From Gluconobacter potus (GTDB lineage: Bacteria > Pseudomonadota > Alphaproteobacteria > Acetobacterales > Acetobacteraceae), in contig NZ_JABCQF010000010.1 in assembly GCF_015244705.1 (NCBI RefSeq), forward strand, positions 16,464 through 80,463: a stretch of DNA of 64,000 bases. Reading direction: 5' to 3'. Below, piece after piece: positions 46,195 to 55,004 of the stretch. The notes beneath the pieces were generated by a model, which worked only from the letters and a program-made list of their open reading frames with translations, had not been told where the DNA came from and ran no database searches. The position numbers and the translations under genes are program-made. Numbering within the stretch: the first letter of the stretch is position 1; each line of letters begins with the position of its first letter.

Positions 46195-46223
46195 CACAAT
46201 CCGGATAATCTATCCGAATTGTG
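46195..46223. promoter_or_regulatory. large dyad operator for LysR module A
   Basis: CACAATCCGGATA (46195-46207), three bases ATC, then TATCCGAATTGTG (46211-46223) pair as a 13-base inverted repeat with one mismatch. It is in the LysR/SDR divergent gap, 11 bases before the regulator ATG. A near-perfect symmetric site this long is the most convincing operator among the three LysR modules. Confidence 0.65.
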
Positions 46224-46299
46224 CGGGATTATCAGGCGAACGAAAAGGGCCATTCTTCCTTCAGGGCCATAATGGCCACAGACAAAGGGAAAAGCAGAT

Positions 46300-47037
46300 A
46301 TGACACAGGACAGGAAAGTCGCGATCGTCACGGGGTCATCGCGCGGGATCGGTGCGGCCATTGCCACGCGGCTGGCGAAGGACGGGCTGGCGATTGTCGT
46401 TAATTATGCGGGAAATGCAGCTTCGGCTGAAGAGCTTGTCGCGAAGATCCGTCAGACGGGCGGTGAGGCAATTGCGGTGAAGGCCGATGTCTCTGACTCT
46501 GCTGCTGTTTCCACTCTGTTCGACGAGACGGAAAAAGCCTTTGGTGGCGTTGATGTGCTGGTCAACAATGCGGGCATCATGACGCTGGGGCGGATTGCCG
46601 ATGTAGACGATGCCGCCTTTACGCGGCAGGTGGATATCAACTTCCGGGGGACTTTCAACACGCTGCGTGAAGCCGGAAAGCGCCTGCGGGACGGTGGACG
46701 TATTGTGAACCTGTCCACCAGCGTTGTCGGGCTGAAATTCGAGAATTACGGCGTGTATGCTGCAACGAAAGCTGCGGTCGAGACGCTGACGGCGATCGTG
46801 GCCAAGGAGCTGCGCGGGCGGAATACGACTGTAAATGCGGTCGCTCCTGGGCCCACCGGTACGGATCTGTTTCTTGAAGGCAAGAGCCCCGAACTGATCG
46901 AAAAACTGGCGAAGATGAACCCGCTTGAGCGTCTTGGAACGCCGGACGACATTGCCGCGGCTGTTGCCTTCCTGGTGGGACCGGATGGTTCGTGGATCAA
47001 TGGCCAGACGCTGCGGGCCAATGGTGGCATGGTCTGA
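46300..47037 (+). CDS. SDR family oxidoreductase (FabG-like)
   Basis: 245 residues. Cofactor motif VTGSSRGIGAAIATRLAKDG, NNAG in DVLVNNAGIMTLG, catalytic Ser in NLSTSVVGLK, and YAATK. The C-terminal tail GQTLRANGGMV is standard for classical SDRs. NADPH use is likely, given no acidic residue at the end of beta-2 (NYAGNAAS). First of a two-gene operon driven from the divergent dyad; substrate unknown. Confidence 0.92.
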   Translation: MTQDRKVAIVTGSSRGIGAAIATRLAKDGLAIVVNYAGNAASAEELVAKIRQTGGEAIAVKADVSDSAAVSTLFDETEKAFGGVDVLVNNAGIMTLGRIADVDDAAFTRQVDINFRGTFNTLREAGKRLRDGGRIVNLSTSVVGLKFENYGVYAATKAAVETLTAIVAKELRGRNTTVNAVAPGPTGTDLFLEGKSPELIEKLAKMNPLERLGTPDDIAAAVAFLVGPDGSWINGQTLRANGGMV

Positions 47038-47064
47038 GGGCGGTAGCGGCAGAAGGGGAAGATC

Positions 47065-47967
47065 ATGGCCAAGCAGGTTATTCTGATTACGGGGGCCTCA
47101 AGCGGGTTCGGGGCTATGACGGCCCGGCAGCTCGCGACAGGTGGGCACTGTGTCTATGCCGGCGTACGGAACATTCACGGAAGCGGCGCGGCTGCTGTCG
47201 CGGCTGCTGAGAGTTTCGCGAAGGAGTGGAAGGTCGAACTGCATAGCGTGGAACTCGACGTTCTCGAGCAGGAGCAGGCGGACGCCGCCGTTAGCCGGAT
47301 CATGACCGAGCAGGGGCGGATCGACGTGGTGATCCATAACGCTGGTCACATGTGCTTCGGTCCGGCCGAGGCTTTTACGCCGGAGCAGCTGGCGGCATTG
47401 TATGATGTGAACGTCCTGTCCACCCAGCGTCTCAACCGGGCCGCGCTGCCACATATGCGCGACAAGGGGCAGGGGCTGGTCGTCTGGGTGTCATCGTCCA
47501 GCACACGGGGCGGGACACCGCCGTTTCTGGGGCCGTATTTCGCCGCAAAGGCGGCAATGGATGCACTGGCGATTTCCTATGCCGGTGAGCTGACGCGCTG
47601 GGGGATCGAGACCACCATCGTTGTACCGGGTGCTTTTACGAAAGGCACCAATCACTTTCGCGATGCTGGTGCCCCGGCCGATCAGGCCGTAGCGCTGGCG
47701 TATAAGGATGGACCGTATAAAGGCGTGGAAGAAACCGCGCTTGCAGGGCTGGCGGCGCTTGAACCGGCGGATGCCGATCCGGAGAGTGTAGCGCGGGCGA
47801 TCGAGACCGTTGTTGATACCCCGCGCGGTAAACGCCCGTTCCGCGTTCATGTCGATCCGTCCCAGGATGGTGCCGAAGTGGTCAACGGTGTGGCAGACAG
47901 GGTCCGGGCAGAACTTCTGCGACGCATCGGGCTTGGGGATCTGCTCCATATCCCAGAAACGGTGTAA
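47065..47967 (+). CDS. SDR family oxidoreductase, extended C-terminus
   Basis: 300 residues, about 50 more than classical SDRs. TGASSGFGAMTARQLATGG, a modified NNAG (IHNAGHMCFG), catalytic Ser in WVSSSSTRGGTPPF, and YFAAK. The long C-terminal part with RGKRPFRVHVDPSQDG resembles the retinol-dehydrogenase-like bacterial SDRs. 27 bases after the first SDR. Ends at a strong palindromic terminator shared with the converging SDR. Confidence 0.9.
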   Translation: MAKQVILITGASSGFGAMTARQLATGGHCVYAGVRNIHGSGAAAVAAAESFAKEWKVELHSVELDVLEQEQADAAVSRIMTEQGRIDVVIHNAGHMCFGPAEAFTPEQLAALYDVNVLSTQRLNRAALPHMRDKGQGLVVWVSSSSTRGGTPPFLGPYFAAKAAMDALAISYAGELTRWGIETTIVVPGAFTKGTNHFRDAGAPADQAVALAYKDGPYKGVEETALAGLAALEPADADPESVARAIETVVDTPRGKRPFRVHVDPSQDGAEVVNGVADRVRAELLRRIGLGDLLHIPETV

Positions 47968-48016
47968 CGGCCGTCGCGAGACTGACCCCAGTAAGATTTG
48001 TAGCAGGCGGATCGTT

Positions 48017-48052
48017 GGGTGGACGAGGCCCTGATCTGGGCCTCGTCCACCC
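48017..48052. terminator. perfect 15-bp inverted repeat between converging SDR genes
   Basis: GGGTGGACGAGGCCC (48017-48031), loop TGATCT, then GGGCCTCGTCCACCC (48038-48052), with no mismatch. It lies between the stop of the plus-strand SDR at 47967 and that of the minus-strand SDR at 48067, so it can end both transcripts. There is no long T tract, so folding stability would matter most. Confidence 0.7.
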
Positions 48053-48066
48053 GCCGGAGCGACCTT

Positions 48067-48909
48067 TCAGATCCGGCTGTCCGTGGAACAGGAAAGGTCT
48101 TTCCATTGCTGGAATTCCGCCTGAAGGGCTAACAGTTTTTCTCCAACAAGTTCCACGGCATCTGTCCCAAGCAGCAGATGGGCGGGCGGCGTTCCGGCTT
48201 TCAGGATGTCCAGCATGGCCCTTGCGGCCCGTTTCGGATCTCCCAGTTGAGGAGCGTTATTGGCTGCCCGGCGCTCATGCAGGGTGGCGAAAACCGCCTG
48301 ATATTCCGGGAGACTGCGTTCCACGCGGATCATGGAACGCCCGGCCCAGTCGGTTCGGAAAGCACCGGGCTCGACGGCCGTGACATGAATGCCGAAGCCG
48401 GCGACTTCCTTGCCCAGTGCTTCGGAAATGCCTTCCAGAGCGAATTTTGTGCCGTGATAGAGGCCGAGCCCAGGCATGGTGATCATGCCCCCCATCGAGG
48501 TGATGTTGAGGATATGGCCGGAGTTGCGGGCACGCATATGCGGCAGGACCGCCTGGATGACCGCGATGGCGCCGAAGACGTTGACGTCGAACTGCCTGCG
48601 GATCTCGGGCAGGGATGCCTCCTCGATCGTGCCTTCCATCCCGTAACCGGCATTGTTGACCAGGATATCGATCGGTCCGATATCCGCCTCGATCCTGTTG
48701 ATGGCAGGCTTAATGGCCTCGAAATCCGTGACATCGAGCAGGACGCCGCTTGCGCGGTCGCCGAGAGCTTCGAAGGTCTGAAGTGCCTTTTCCGTCCGAA
48801 CGGTTCCGATGACATGATGCCCGTCTGCGAGGGCTTCCTCCGCCAGCGCACGGCCCAGTCCGCTACTGACGCCGGTAATGAAGAGGCGTCGTGTTTGCTG
48901 TGATGTCAT
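48067..48909 (-). CDS. SDR family oxidoreductase (module B)
   Basis: 280 residues from the ATG at 48909. TGVSSGLGRALAEEALADGH, NNAG in ILVNNAGYGMEG, catalytic Ser in ITSMGGMITMPGLG, and YHGTK. The GXXXG-type dinucleotide region and the ending EQ-rich tail match the YdfG-like long SDR group. Sequence is clearly related to the SDR at 53354 (both have YGxxGxxEE and the MGG-MPGLGLYH block), so they are paralogues. Third gene of the operon with the MDR reductase and the serine hydrolase. Confidence 0.92.
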   Translation of the reverse strand: MTSQQTRRLFITGVSSGLGRALAEEALADGHHVIGTVRTEKALQTFEALGDRASGVLLDVTDFEAIKPAINRIEADIGPIDILVNNAGYGMEGTIEEASLPEIRRQFDVNVFGAIAVIQAVLPHMRARNSGHILNITSMGGMITMPGLGLYHGTKFALEGISEALGKEVAGFGIHVTAVEPGAFRTDWAGRSMIRVERSLPEYQAVFATLHERRAANNAPQLGDPKRAARAMLDILKAGTPPAHLLLGTDAVELVGEKLLALQAEFQQWKDLSCSTDSRI

Positions 48910-48941
48910 GTTCAGAGTCTCTCTTACAGTGTTCAGGCAGG

Positions 48942-49964
48942 TCATGAGTCGATCGTGATGGCCACTTTGCCGAAGGGACGGTCAGAGGCGAAATGCTCAT
49001 AGGCTGAGGCGGCGTTTTCAAACGAAAAGCGCGTGTCCATAACGGGCCGGATCCCGTTGACTTCGACGAAGCGGATCAGATCTTCCAGCATGGTCCGGCT
49101 GCCGGCGGTGATACCGCTCAGACTGCGGCTCCCACCGATGAGTGCGCCTGTTGATATGGGCACATCGCCGCCACCGCTCAGCCTTCCGATCACAACGACA
49201 CGTCCGCCAACGGCTGTTGCCTTCAGGGAGCGGGGCAGGGTGTGTTCGCCGCCGACCTCGAGTACGAGATCGACGCCTGTTCCCCCTGTCTGGCGCAGGA
49301 CGTCCTCCTGCCATTCGGGGTTCAGCCGATAATTGACCGTCTCATCAGCTCCCAGGACCCGTGCACGCTGGAGCCTTTCGTTCTGTGACGAGGTGATGAG
49401 GACGGACAGCCCCGCGGCTTTTGCCAGAACGAGTGCCATGAGGGAGACGTTTCCGGTGCCCAGAAGCAGAACGCGTGCTCCGGGTCGGGCGGCGCCTGCG
49501 ACAAAAAGGGCATTCCAGGCGGTCAGGCCCGCGCAGCATAATGTGGCCGCCTCTGCATCGTCCAGGTTTCGCGGTGCTCTTGTGAAACCGTTTTCCGGTC
49601 CGACCATTTCTGTTGTCAGCGTCCCGTCGATCTGGACTCCGAAGGATGCGGCTGTTTTGTGCGGGGATATCCTTCCGTCCAGCCAGCCGGGATAATAGGT
49701 GGGAATGACGCGGTCCCCCACCCGGAAACGGGTAACATCCGGGCCTGTTTCCACGACTTCTCCGCACCCATCGACCAGCGGGACCACCGGATGGGGTTGC
49801 AGTCCGGTGAACTGGCCGCGTGCAACACTCAGGTCCCGGGAATTCAGGGCTGCAGCTTTCATGCGGAGACGCAGACCGTTGGCAGGCAGCGGGAGCGATG
49901 TCCGGTTTGTTTTTTTGAGGCTGGACAGGCCGCTTCCGGCCTGGATTTCATAGGCGTCCATCAT
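48942..49964 (-). CDS. MDR family NAD(P)-dependent reductase (zinc-free)
   Basis: 340 residues from the ATG at 49964, with GAGGAAAAAG ahead. GroES-like N-terminal domain (MKAAALNSRDLSVARGQF, PLVDGCGEVVETG) and nucleotide-binding part (RVLLLGTGNVSLMALVLAKA). The zinc-ligand cysteine of alcohol dehydrogenases is replaced by Ser (AALNSRDL), as in quinone-oxidoreductase-like enzymes. Lies 25 bases after the serine hydrolase and 33 bases before the SDR, same strand, and should be in their operon. Substrate unknown. Confidence 0.9.
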   Translation of the reverse strand: MMDAYEIQAGSGLSSLKKTNRTSLPLPANGLRLRMKAAALNSRDLSVARGQFTGLQPHPVVPLVDGCGEVVETGPDVTRFRVGDRVIPTYYPGWLDGRISPHKTAASFGVQIDGTLTTEMVGPENGFTRAPRNLDDAEAATLCCAGLTAWNALFVAGAARPGARVLLLGTGNVSLMALVLAKAAGLSVLITSSQNERLQRARVLGADETVNYRLNPEWQEDVLRQTGGTGVDLVLEVGGEHTLPRSLKATAVGGRVVVIGRLSGGGDVPISTGALIGGSRSLSGITAGSRTMLEDLIRFVEVNGIRPVMDTRFSFENAASAYEHFASDRPFGKVAITIDS

Positions 49965-49988
49965 CTTTTTCCTCGAGAAAGGCAAGGA

Positions 49989-51254
49989 TCAGGCCGTGTA
50001 GACGGCATGGCGCAGGGCACGTGGGAAGGAGCCGGACATTCCTGCAACAGCCGTATTCGTCAGGGCCACGGCGCTTAGTTCGCGCGCCGGATCGACCCAG
50101 AACCCTGTTCCATAAAGGCCGGACCAGTTCCAGGAGCCGGGCGAGAGGGGAAGTCCGGCTCTGGTGGGGTCTGTCAGGACTGCGACGCCCAGTCCCCAGC
50201 CGAAGCCGGGCCCTGCGGCTCCGACCGGCAGGGTGCCAATGGCATTGGTCGTCATGGCGGCAACACTTTCCGGCTTCAGAACCCCCGAACCTCCAGTCCG
50301 GATGGCTTCGGCAAAGCGGAGATAATCTCCCGCCGTTCCCACCATGCCGACACCGCCGGATGGCCATGCGGCGGGATCGAAGGCGCGGGAGGGAGAGTAG
50401 ACAATATGACCCGGTCCGAATTTGAGCTGGAACGGGTCCGTCATGCGTATGGCTCCGCCAGTGCCCCCGTCGGCATAAGGCACGGCGATTGGCGTGCCTT
50501 GCGGGATGCTGAAGGCCAGGGAGGTCAGGCCAAGCGGGCCGGTGACGAGTGTCCTGATGGCCGTGGGGAGGGTGAGGCCGGTGACACGTTCGATCACGCC
50601 CCCCAGCACATCAATGGCCAGCGAGTAGTGCCAGGCCGTTCCGGGCTCGAAAAGCAGGGGCACGGTAGCGATCCGGGCTATGTTTTCCTGAAGCGTGAGG
50701 CGCGCGTGGTCCAGTCCGTCCGAGATGCCCTTGCGATGATAGGGGCCCGTTTCCGGCTCCAGGAAGCCGTAGCCCAGTCCGGCCGTATGCGTCATGAGGT
50801 GCCGGATGGTGATGACGGGCTGCCGTCCGTCCGGGAGTGCGGGGCGGAAGTCGGGCAGCCATTGCGTGACTGGTGCGTCCAGGGACAGTTTGCCCTGTTC
50901 CATCAGGGCCAGGGCAGCAACGCAGATGACGGGTTTGGTCATTGACGCCAGCCTGAACAGGGTCCCGGTCTGCGTTGCGATACCGGCTTCACGGTCTGCC
51001 GAGCCAAAGGCGCGTTCGTAGACGATCTTTCCGTGTTCCGAGACCAGAACCGTCGCGCCGACGAGTGATCCCGAATGCACGGCATTCTGAAGAACGCTGT
51101 CGATCGCAGTGGTCCGGGCGGAGGACGTGGATACTTCCGCAGCAGAGGCCGATGATCTTGATGAAAGCCATGCGGCGGCGGGCAGTGTTGTTCCGAGAAT
51201 GCTGCGCCGGCTGACAGGAGCGGCGGAATGTCCGGTTTCTGTTTTCTGTCGCAT
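49989..51254 (-). CDS. exported serine hydrolase (beta-lactamase/EstB family)
   Basis: 421 residues. The N-terminus has a Tat-type signal: SRRSILGTTLPAAAWL preceded by charged residues, cleaved near ASAAE. The catalytic Ser-Lys pair is in RLASMTKPVICVA and the Tyr motif in YSLAIDVLGG. Other family features include TIRHLMTHTAGLGYGF and GVGMVGTAGDYLRFAEA. Class C beta-lactamase-fold enzymes are often esterases or transpeptidase-related. First gene of the operon facing LysR module B. Secreted to the periplasm; substrate unknown. Confidence 0.9.
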   Translation of the reverse strand: MRQKTETGHSAAPVSRRSILGTTLPAAAWLSSRSSASAAEVSTSSARTTAIDSVLQNAVHSGSLVGATVLVSEHGKIVYERAFGSADREAGIATQTGTLFRLASMTKPVICVAALALMEQGKLSLDAPVTQWLPDFRPALPDGRQPVITIRHLMTHTAGLGYGFLEPETGPYHRKGISDGLDHARLTLQENIARIATVPLLFEPGTAWHYSLAIDVLGGVIERVTGLTLPTAIRTLVTGPLGLTSLAFSIPQGTPIAVPYADGGTGGAIRMTDPFQLKFGPGHIVYSPSRAFDPAAWPSGGVGMVGTAGDYLRFAEAIRTGGSGVLKPESVAAMTTNAIGTLPVGAAGPGFGWGLGVAVLTDPTRAGLPLSPGSWNWSGLYGTGFWVDPARELSAVALTNTAVAGMSGSFPRALRHAVYTA

Positions 51255-51344
51255 GAGAACGTCCTTCGTGTTGCTCGTTGGGAGTCACCTGCAGGCGCTA
51301 TCGTATTCCTGTTCATTTCCGGGCATAATCCGGATGAAACGGGA

Positions 51345-51360
51345 TTCAGTTTGTACTGAA
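51345..51360. promoter_or_regulatory. inverted repeat in the LysR module B gap
   Basis: TTCAGT (51345-51350), four bases TTGT, then ACTGAA (51355-51360) is a perfect 6-4-6 dyad 13 bases before the regulator start. It sits in the gap between the divergent LysR gene and the serine hydrolase operon. A candidate LysR binding site; weaker evidence than the module A dyad. Confidence 0.4.
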
Positions 51361-51372
51361 AGTAAAGAATAC

Positions 51373-52287
51373 ATGCTTGATCGCATTACCGGCATGCAGC
51401 TCTTTGCCCGTGCAATGCAGGCCGGAAGCATTTCGGCCGCAGGCAGGGAGCTGGGTCTTTCACCGGGGATGGCCAGCAGGCATCTGGATGCGCTTGAAAA
51501 ACGGCTTGGGGTGCGGCTGTGTCATCGCAGCACACGCAGGCTCAGCCTGACGGAAGCCGGCCAGCATTATCTGGAGCTGTGCCTGCGTCTTCTGCCGGAA
51601 CTGGAAGAAGTCGAGGCACAGATTGCTTCACAGCGCGTCGAGGCGTCTGGCGTTCTGCGTTTCAATGTTCCTCTGTCTTTGGGGGTACGCTACATCGCGC
51701 CCCTGCTTCCGGCGTTTCATGAGCAGCATCCGGCGGTGATGGTTGATCTCGGCCTCAATGACAGGGTTGTGGACCTGACGGGAGAAGGGTGGGACCTGAC
51801 CATCCGGGTCGGGCGTCTGAGGGACAGTCGCCTCATTTCCCGCAGGCTTGCGCATAGTGAACTGATGATCTGCGCGTCGCCGGATTATCTGTCACGACGG
51901 GGCAGGCCCCGCTTTTGGACGGATCTGTCCCGGCACGACTGTCTGGGGTTTTCGCTGTCCGGTATCGCCAAGCCGGAAGAATGGCTCTACGGGCGCTTCC
52001 GGGACAGGCGGGTTTCCGTTCATGGTCCCATGTGTGCGAATAATGGTGATGCGCTTGTTGCCTGTGCCAGCGCCGGGCTCGGGATCATTTACGAGCCGGA
52101 CTTCATCGTGGCCGATGCCGTCCGGACGGGTGCGCTGGAGGTGCTTGTTCTCGATGCGCCGTCAGCAGAACTGGGCGGCGTGCATCTGCTGTATTCTCCT
52201 GACCGTGCTCCGCCCGCGAAAGTGCGTGTCATGATCGACTTTCTCGTGGGGGCGTTTGGCAGTACGCCCCCATGGGGTGTGAGGTGA
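51373..52287 (+). CDS. LysR family transcriptional regulator (module B)
   Basis: 304 residues from the ATG at 51373; longer in-frame forms would enter the divergent gene. HTH: MLDRITGMQLFARAMQAGSI, then GMASRHLDALEKRLGVRLCH. Effector domain: GVLRFNVPLSLGVRYIAPLL and ASAGLGIIYEPDFIVADAV. Divergent from the serine hydrolase-reductase-SDR operon, the standard LysR arrangement. The AaeR/DmlR-like group includes regulators of small aromatic or hydroxy-acid genes. Confidence 0.92.
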   Translation: MLDRITGMQLFARAMQAGSISAAGRELGLSPGMASRHLDALEKRLGVRLCHRSTRRLSLTEAGQHYLELCLRLLPELEEVEAQIASQRVEASGVLRFNVPLSLGVRYIAPLLPAFHEQHPAVMVDLGLNDRVVDLTGEGWDLTIRVGRLRDSRLISRRLAHSELMICASPDYLSRRGRPRFWTDLSRHDCLGFSLSGIAKPEEWLYGRFRDRRVSVHGPMCANNGDALVACASAGLGIIYEPDFIVADAVRTGALEVLVLDAPSAELGGVHLLYSPDRAPPAKVRVMIDFLVGAFGSTPPWGVR

Positions 52288-52332
52288 GGGGCCTGTCGCG
52301 GGAAGACACGAAACGGCGACGCGCGCTGGAGG

Positions 52333-53241
52333 TCATGTCATGCGATGGTGCTGATGGTCTTTCAGGACCTCGATGAATGCCCGGAGTACAGGCGGCACAA
52401 GCCGATGGCCGGGGTAATAGAGTGCGTATCCCGGAAAAGTGGGAGTCCAGTCGTTCAGAATGGTCGTGAGTTTCCCCGCTGCCAGGGCTGAGCGTGCCGT
52501 GTCTTCCGAAACAAATGCAATCCCCTGTCCGCCAGTGGCCGCTTCGACCATGAGGTCCATGTCGTCCAGCGTCAGCGCCCCGGGGACATCCACGTCATGC
52601 TCCTGGCCGTAACGGGCAAATTCCCAGCGGTAGATTTTGCCGCTGGGCAGCCGAAAGCGGATGCAGGCGTGATGCTTCAGATCATCAGGTGTCTGCGGCA
52701 GGCCATGCGCGGCAAGATAATCGGGGGAGGCAACCGCCACGAAGCGGCCTTCCCCGCCAAACCTTATGGCGATCATGTCCTGCGGGATGGCCTCCGCCAG
52801 CCTGACACCCGCGTCAAATCCTTCCGCCACGATATCAATGAAGCGACCGTTGGTCACGAGGTTGAGGTGGATATCCGGATAGCGTTGTCGAAAAGGGGGT
52901 ACGATTTCTTTCAGCAGGGTGCGGGCCGCGTTTCTGGAAGCATTGATTCGCAGTGTTCCGGAAGGTTTGGTTTTCAGCATCCCAACCGTGGCGAGGGTCT
53001 GGCCGAGGCTGGAAAGAATGGGGCCCAGACTTTCGGAAAACTGGGCCCCTGCTGCTGTCAGGGCGACACTGCGTGTTGTCCTGTGGAAAAGACGCACACC
53101 CAGGCGTTCTTCGAGGGCACGGATCATGTGACTGAGCGTTGATGCCGAAAGATCGAGTTCGTCCGCGGCGGCGCGGAAACTCTCATGCCGCGCTACTGCG
53201 AGAAACGCATTCAATTCTGGCAGACTGGGAGTCTTATTCAT
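52333..53241 (-). CDS. LysR family transcriptional regulator (module C)
   Basis: 302 residues. HTH: LPELNAFLAVARHESFRAAA and SASTLSHMIRALEERLGVRL. Effector domain: SGTLRINASRNAARTLLKEI, then FDAGVRLAEAIPQDMIAIRF and GQGIAFVSEDTARSALAAGK. It is divergent from an SDR pair at 53354, with 112 bases between them. It resembles the GcvA/DsdC-like subgroup more than modules A and B. Probably controls the SDRs. Confidence 0.92.
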   Translation of the reverse strand: MNKTPSLPELNAFLAVARHESFRAAADELDLSASTLSHMIRALEERLGVRLFHRTTRSVALTAAGAQFSESLGPILSSLGQTLATVGMLKTKPSGTLRINASRNAARTLLKEIVPPFRQRYPDIHLNLVTNGRFIDIVAEGFDAGVRLAEAIPQDMIAIRFGGEGRFVAVASPDYLAAHGLPQTPDDLKHHACIRFRLPSGKIYRWEFARYGQEHDVDVPGALTLDDMDLMVEAATGGQGIAFVSEDTARSALAAGKLTTILNDWTPTFPGYALYYPGHRLVPPVLRAFIEVLKDHQHHRMT

Positions 53242-53276
53242 GGCGTTTTTTCAATAGTCCATGCCGCTTTCAACAC

Positions 53277-53290
53277 ATAGACCCACCTAT
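53277..53290. promoter_or_regulatory. weak dyad in the LysR module C gap
   Basis: ATAG (53277-53280) and CTAT (53287-53290) are inverted copies separated by six bases. This is the only symmetric site I noticed in the gap between the LysR gene and the SDR operon. It is short enough to be chance. Confidence 0.25.
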
Positions 53291-53353
53291 CCCGTCAGGC
53301 CAGAGTGCATGGCAGTCGCCTCAGGGTTCTGGGGCCATGAATCGGGAACGTAC

Positions 53354-54190
53354 ATGATGTCCAGAAACTGGTTTATTACAGGAACATCCTCGGGGTTCGG
53401 CCGTATCATGACCGAACGTCTTCTTGAGCGCGGTGACACAGTCGTCGCGACCCTGCGCCGGCGCGATGCGCTCGACGCTCTTCAGGCCCGCTATTCTGAC
53501 CGTCTGCATGTGGTAGCGCTGGACGTCACCGATACGCAGATGGTCCGCCAGGTTGTCGATCAGGCTTTTGCAAGGCTGGGACATATTGATGTCGTCGTCA
53601 GCAATGCCGGTTATGGTCTGTTCGGTGCGGTGGAAGAAGTCTCCGATGCTCAGATCCGTGATCAGATCAATACGAATGTCATTGGTTCGATCGCAGTTGT
53701 CCGTGCTGCCCTGCCGCATTTCCGTGCCCAGGGTGGAGGCCGTATCCTTCAGCTCTCGTCAATGGGAGGGCAGATCGCATTTCCCGGCCTGGGTCTCTAT
53801 CATGCCAGCAAATGGGCCATTGAAGGTTTCTTCGAGAGCCTTGTGCAGGAAGTCGCGTCATTCGGGATCGAGGCGACACTGATCGAGCCGGGAGCCGCAC
53901 GGACGCAATTTGGTCGAGGCAGCATGGTGATGTCCGATCCGCTTGAGGCGTATCAGACGCTTCCCTTCAGTGCACGTCGGGAAGTTCTTGCTCATGAATC
54001 CTATACGCCGATCGGAGATCCGGAAAAAATGGTTCATGAGATGATCGCCAGCGTGGATGTTTCTCCCGCTCCCCTGCGTCTGGCCCTCGGCAGCGATGCC
54101 TACAGACTGATGCATGAGGCGCTGGCAAAGCGGCTTGAACTGCTTGAAGCTCAGAAAGACATTGCCGTCTCGACGGATGCGAGTTCGTAA
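53354..54190 (+). CDS. SDR family oxidoreductase (module C, paralogue of the SDR at 48067)
   Basis: 278 residues from the ATG at 53354 or 53357. TGTSSGFGRIMTERLLERGD, VVSNAGYGLFGAVEE, catalytic Ser in QLSSMGGQIAFPGLG, and YHASK. Sequence runs parallel to the SDR at 48067 over most of its length, including the block ending PGLGLYH. Two bases after the cofactor site no acidic residue is evident (ATLRRRD), pointing to NADPH. First of two SDR genes opposite LysR module C. Confidence 0.92.
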   Translation: MMSRNWFITGTSSGFGRIMTERLLERGDTVVATLRRRDALDALQARYSDRLHVVALDVTDTQMVRQVVDQAFARLGHIDVVVSNAGYGLFGAVEEVSDAQIRDQINTNVIGSIAVVRAALPHFRAQGGGRILQLSSMGGQIAFPGLGLYHASKWAIEGFFESLVQEVASFGIEATLIEPGAARTQFGRGSMVMSDPLEAYQTLPFSARREVLAHESYTPIGDPEKMVHEMIASVDVSPAPLRLALGSDAYRLMHEALAKRLELLEAQKDIAVSTDASS

Positions 54191-54251
54191 AAACGCGTCA
54201 GGGTCGACGTATTTTTAATCAATCATCCAGATATTTGCAGGGACAGGTTCG

Positions 54252-54995
54252 ATGAATAATTCTCTTCAGGGCAAAATTGTAGCCATTACCGGAGCCAGCA
54301 GCGGGATCGGGGAGGCGACGGCACGTCTGCTCGCGCGGTCTGGCGCGTTCGTCGTACTTGGCGCACGCCGGATGGACCGTCTCTCTGCCATTGTGGCGGA
54401 TATCGAGCGCGAAGGCGGAAAAGCCCTTGCGCTTGAACTGGATGTCCAGCGGAAAGAACAGGTTCAGGCTTTCGTTGACCGGACGGTCACTCAATTCGGA
54501 CGCCTTGACGTTTTCGTCAATAATGCCGGCGTCATGTTGCTGGCCCCACTTGCCGATCGGAAGATCGATCAGTGGGAACGTATGATCGATGTCAACATCA
54601 AGGGCGTACTCTACGGTATCGCGGCAGCTCTGCCGGTCATGCAGAAACAGGGTTCTGGCCATGTCATCAATGTTTCGTCGGTGGCCGGACACAAGGTTGG
54701 ACCCGGATTCACGGTCTATTGCGGGACCAAGTTTGCGGTTCGCGCGATTTCCGAAGGGTTCCGTCAGGAAGCTGGCCCCGCCATCCGCAGTACCATCATC
54801 TCTCCTGGCGCCGTGACAACCGAACTGCCGACTCATATCAGCGATGGTCCGGCCAAAGATGCGGTAAACGGTATGTATGCTGCGGCCGCGATCAGTGCTG
54901 ATGCCATTGCCAATGCAATCCACTATGCGATCTCCCAGACACCTGACGTTGATGTCAATGAGATCATTATCCGCCCAACGGCGCAGGAATTCTGA
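54252..54995 (+). CDS. SDR family oxidoreductase (YdfG-like)
   Basis: 247 residues. Cofactor motif [24 protein letters not shown] in [20 protein letters not shown], catalytic Ser in [13 protein letters not shown], and YCGTK. Basic residues at the end of beta-2 (GARRMDR) favour NADPH. Ends with [15 protein letters not shown], typical of the serine 3-dehydrogenase/YdfG clade. Follows the previous SDR by 61 bases. The remains of an integrative element begin right after its stop. Confidence 0.93.
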   Translation: MNNSLQGKIVAITGASSGIGEATARLLARSGAFVVLGARRMDRLSAIVADIEREGGKALALELDVQRKEQVQAFVDRTVTQFGRLDVFVNNAGVMLLAPLADRKIDQWERMIDVNIKGVLYGIAAALPVMQKQGSGHVINVSSVAGHKVGPGFTVYCGTKFAVRAISEGFRQEAGPAIRSTIISPGAVTTELPTHISDGPAKDAVNGMYAAAAISADAIANAIHYAISQTPDVDVNEIIIRPTAQEF

Positions 54996-55004
54996 TGGCC
55001 TGTA

